A stretch of DNA of 5,557 bases from Bacteroidota bacterium (GTDB lineage: Bacteria; Bacteroidota; Bacteroidia; Flavobacteriales; Flavobacteriaceae). The notes under the pieces were generated by a model. It searched no databases. It was given only the letters and a program-made list of their open reading frames with translations, and was not told the DNA's origin. Below are positions 4,789 to 5,557 of the stretch, piece by piece. The stretch spans positions 1 to 5,557 of the forward strand of contig CANKLD010000088.1 of the NCBI GenBank assembly GCA_947483095.1. Direction: 5' to 3'. Positions within the stretch are counted from its first letter, which is position 1. The number at the start of each line of letters is the position of its first letter. A program made the translations under genes and the position numbers.

Positions 4789-4874
4789 TTGGGCGTGACC
4801 ACAAGGGTCAGGCTATCCGCTACAATCCACGCTAAAAAGCGTGGGATTTCCACTGCTATCCTTCACGCAGCGCT
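4789..4874. repeat. Nested-palindrome intergenic repeat of flavobacterial type
   Basis: Starting four bases after the era stop, three nested or adjacent inverted repeats occur. The outer arms are GCGTGA (4793-4798) and TCACGC (4863-4868). A small hairpin GACC/GGTC lies at 4797-4800 and 4806-4809. A strong central hairpin has CCACGCT (4827-4833), loop AAAA and AGCGTGG (4838-4844), extendable by AAT/ATT with a one-base bulge. The conserved-looking frames GGCTATCCGCTACAATC and GATTTCCACTGCTATCC flank the central hairpin. From memory this frame, with a variable central stem, recurs between genes across Flavobacterium and relatives, in a REP-like manner. It could serve as a transcript end or RNA-stabilising structure for era. 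It is GC-rich compared with its surroundings and encodes no protein. Confidence 0.65.
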
Positions 4875-4880
4875 TATCGT

Positions 4881-4908
4881 TTCATAACAAAATAATAACG
4901 TACCTTTG
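4881..4908 (+). promoter_or_regulatory. Promoter of der
   Basis: TACCTTTG at 4901-4908 is a perfect TAnnTTTG -7 box, identical to the one used by era. TTC at 4881-4883, 17 nt upstream, is an imperfect and slightly close -33. It predicts a leader of about 80 nt before the der start, long for this group and able to form the hairpin described at 4929-4981. Confidence 0.65.
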
Positions 4909-4928
4909 CAAAAATTAAATTGACATTA

Positions 4929-4981
4929 ATTGTGGTTTTTAGAATTGCTTTTTTGCGAATCTAAAATCTAAAATCCACAAT
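4929..4981 (+). repeat. Inverted repeat in the der 5' leader, with TCTAAAA heptamers
   Basis: ATTGTGGTTTTTAGA (4929-4943) is the reverse complement of TCTAAAATCCACAAT (4967-4981) at 14 of 15 positions, with a 23-nt loop. The right arm is part of a short repeat run in which TCTAAAA occurs at 4960-4966, 4967-4973 and 4981-4987. The RNA could form a stem that ends 13 nt before the der ATG. No riboswitch class is recognised. Confidence 0.55.
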
Positions 4982-4994
4982 CTAAAATTAGAAT

Positions 4995-5557
4995 ATGAAT
5001 AATATTGTTGCCATTGTAGGAAGACCAAACGTAGGAAAATCGACGCTTTTTAATCGATTGATCCAAAGAAGAGAAGCAATCGTAGATTCTGTTTCGGGAG
5101 TGACTCGCGATAGAAACTACGGAAAAAGCGAATGGAATGGAATGGAATTTTCTGTAATTGATACTGGAGGTTATGTTCGCGGTTCCGATGACGTTTTTGA
5201 AGCTGAAATCCGTAAACAAGTTGAATTAGCCATTGACGAAGCCGACGTAATTATTTTTGTAGTTGATGTAGAAGAAGGAATCACCCCAATGGATGATGCC
5301 GTGGCTAAATTATTACGAAAAGTAACCAAACCCGTTCTATTAGCAGTGAACAAAGTGGATAACGCCATGCGTGAGAAAGACGCTATCGAGTTTTATAACC
5401 TTGGATTAGGAGATTACTTTACCTTTGCAAGTATCTCAGGAAGCGGAACAGGAGATTTATTAGACGCTTTAATTGAAGCATTTCCTATAAAACCGGAACC
5501 AACACAAGAAGAATTAGAATTGCCTCGTTTTGCGGTTGTGGGTCGTCCAAATGCTGG
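4995..5557 (+). CDS. der: GTPase Der (EngA), N-terminal part, cut by the window end
   Basis: Der is the double-G-domain GTPase required for 50S ribosomal subunit assembly. The first G domain is complete: G1 GRPNVGKS (9-16), G2 Thr37 in SGVTRDR, G3 DTGG (56-59), G4 NKVD (119-122), and a G5-like SISGSGTGDLLD (146-157) where most members have S-A-x-H-G-x-G. An acidic linker (about 167-176) follows, then the start of the second G domain, RFAVVGRPNAG (178-188), where the window stops in the middle of its P-loop. About 188 of the usual ~435 residues are present, so the second G domain and KH-like domain are missing only because of the window edge. The start codon is the ATG placing the first P-loop at residue 9, normal for the family. 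It sits in tandem with era, another ribosome-assembly GTPase, but has its own promoter. Confidence 0.96.
   Translation, partial: MNNIVAIVGRPNVGKSTLFNRLIQRREAIVDSVSGVTRDRNYGKSEWNGMEFSVIDTGGYVRGSDDVFEAEIRKQVELAIDEADVIIFVVDVEEGITPMDDAVAKLLRKVTKPVLLAVNKVDNAMREKDAIEFYNLGLGDYFTFASISGSGTGDLLDALIEAFPIKPEPTQEELELPRFAVVGRPNA

Noticed and set aside
4968..5368. Two minus-strand open frames opposite der (83 and 65 aa)
   Set aside because: Both are shadows of the first G domain of der, whose plus-strand motifs are unmistakable.

Overview
The window looks like chromosome of a Flavobacterium-like member of the Bacteroidota carrying the right-hand end of an integrated mobile element. The organism call rests on several observations. 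The DNA is strongly AT-rich and the starts lack Shine-Dalgarno sequences. Promoters fit the Bacteroidota pattern TTG-N19-TAnnTTTG, clearest upstream of the tRNA as TTG-N19-TATATTTG. An intergenic repeat of a type I recall from flavobacteria lies between two adjacent housekeeping GTPase genes, era and der. Genus level is inference.

Positions 1 to about 3680 appear to be accessory DNA. A gene tail ends at 74 (unidentified). It faces a short AT-rich convergent gap with dyads and repeated octamers, followed by two overlapping minus-strand genes: a 145-aa protein with a Cys/His zinc-finger-like motif, and a 108-aa protein with one membrane segment. A 90-bp divergent control region holds back-to-back promoters and a palindrome. 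Rightward from it runs a tightly packed operon: a 287-aa protein with a MerR-like N-terminal helix-turn-helix, one or two very small ORFs (possibly one gene split by a +1 frameshift), and a large serine recombinase.

The recombinase reading frame has no stop of its own before the host DNA. It reads through a rho-independent terminator, then antisense into an intact initiator tRNA-fMet gene on the minus strand, and stops at a TGA overlapping the tRNA anticodon. The simplest reading is that the element integrated at or beside the U-tract of the tRNA terminator, leaving the tRNA intact and giving the recombinase a host-encoded C-terminal tail of about 20-25 residues. The other element end is not in the window.

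From 3716 to the end is ordinary host chromosome: tRNA-fMet with its own promoter and terminator, then divergently era (ribosome assembly GTPase), a nested-palindrome repeat, a der promoter with a hairpin-capable leader, and the first third or more of der (double GTPase, 50S assembly), cut by the window end. I see no CRISPR array, rRNA, insertion sequence or defence gene that I can name. The novelty, if any, lies in the unrecognised small element genes and in the recombinase/tRNA junction.
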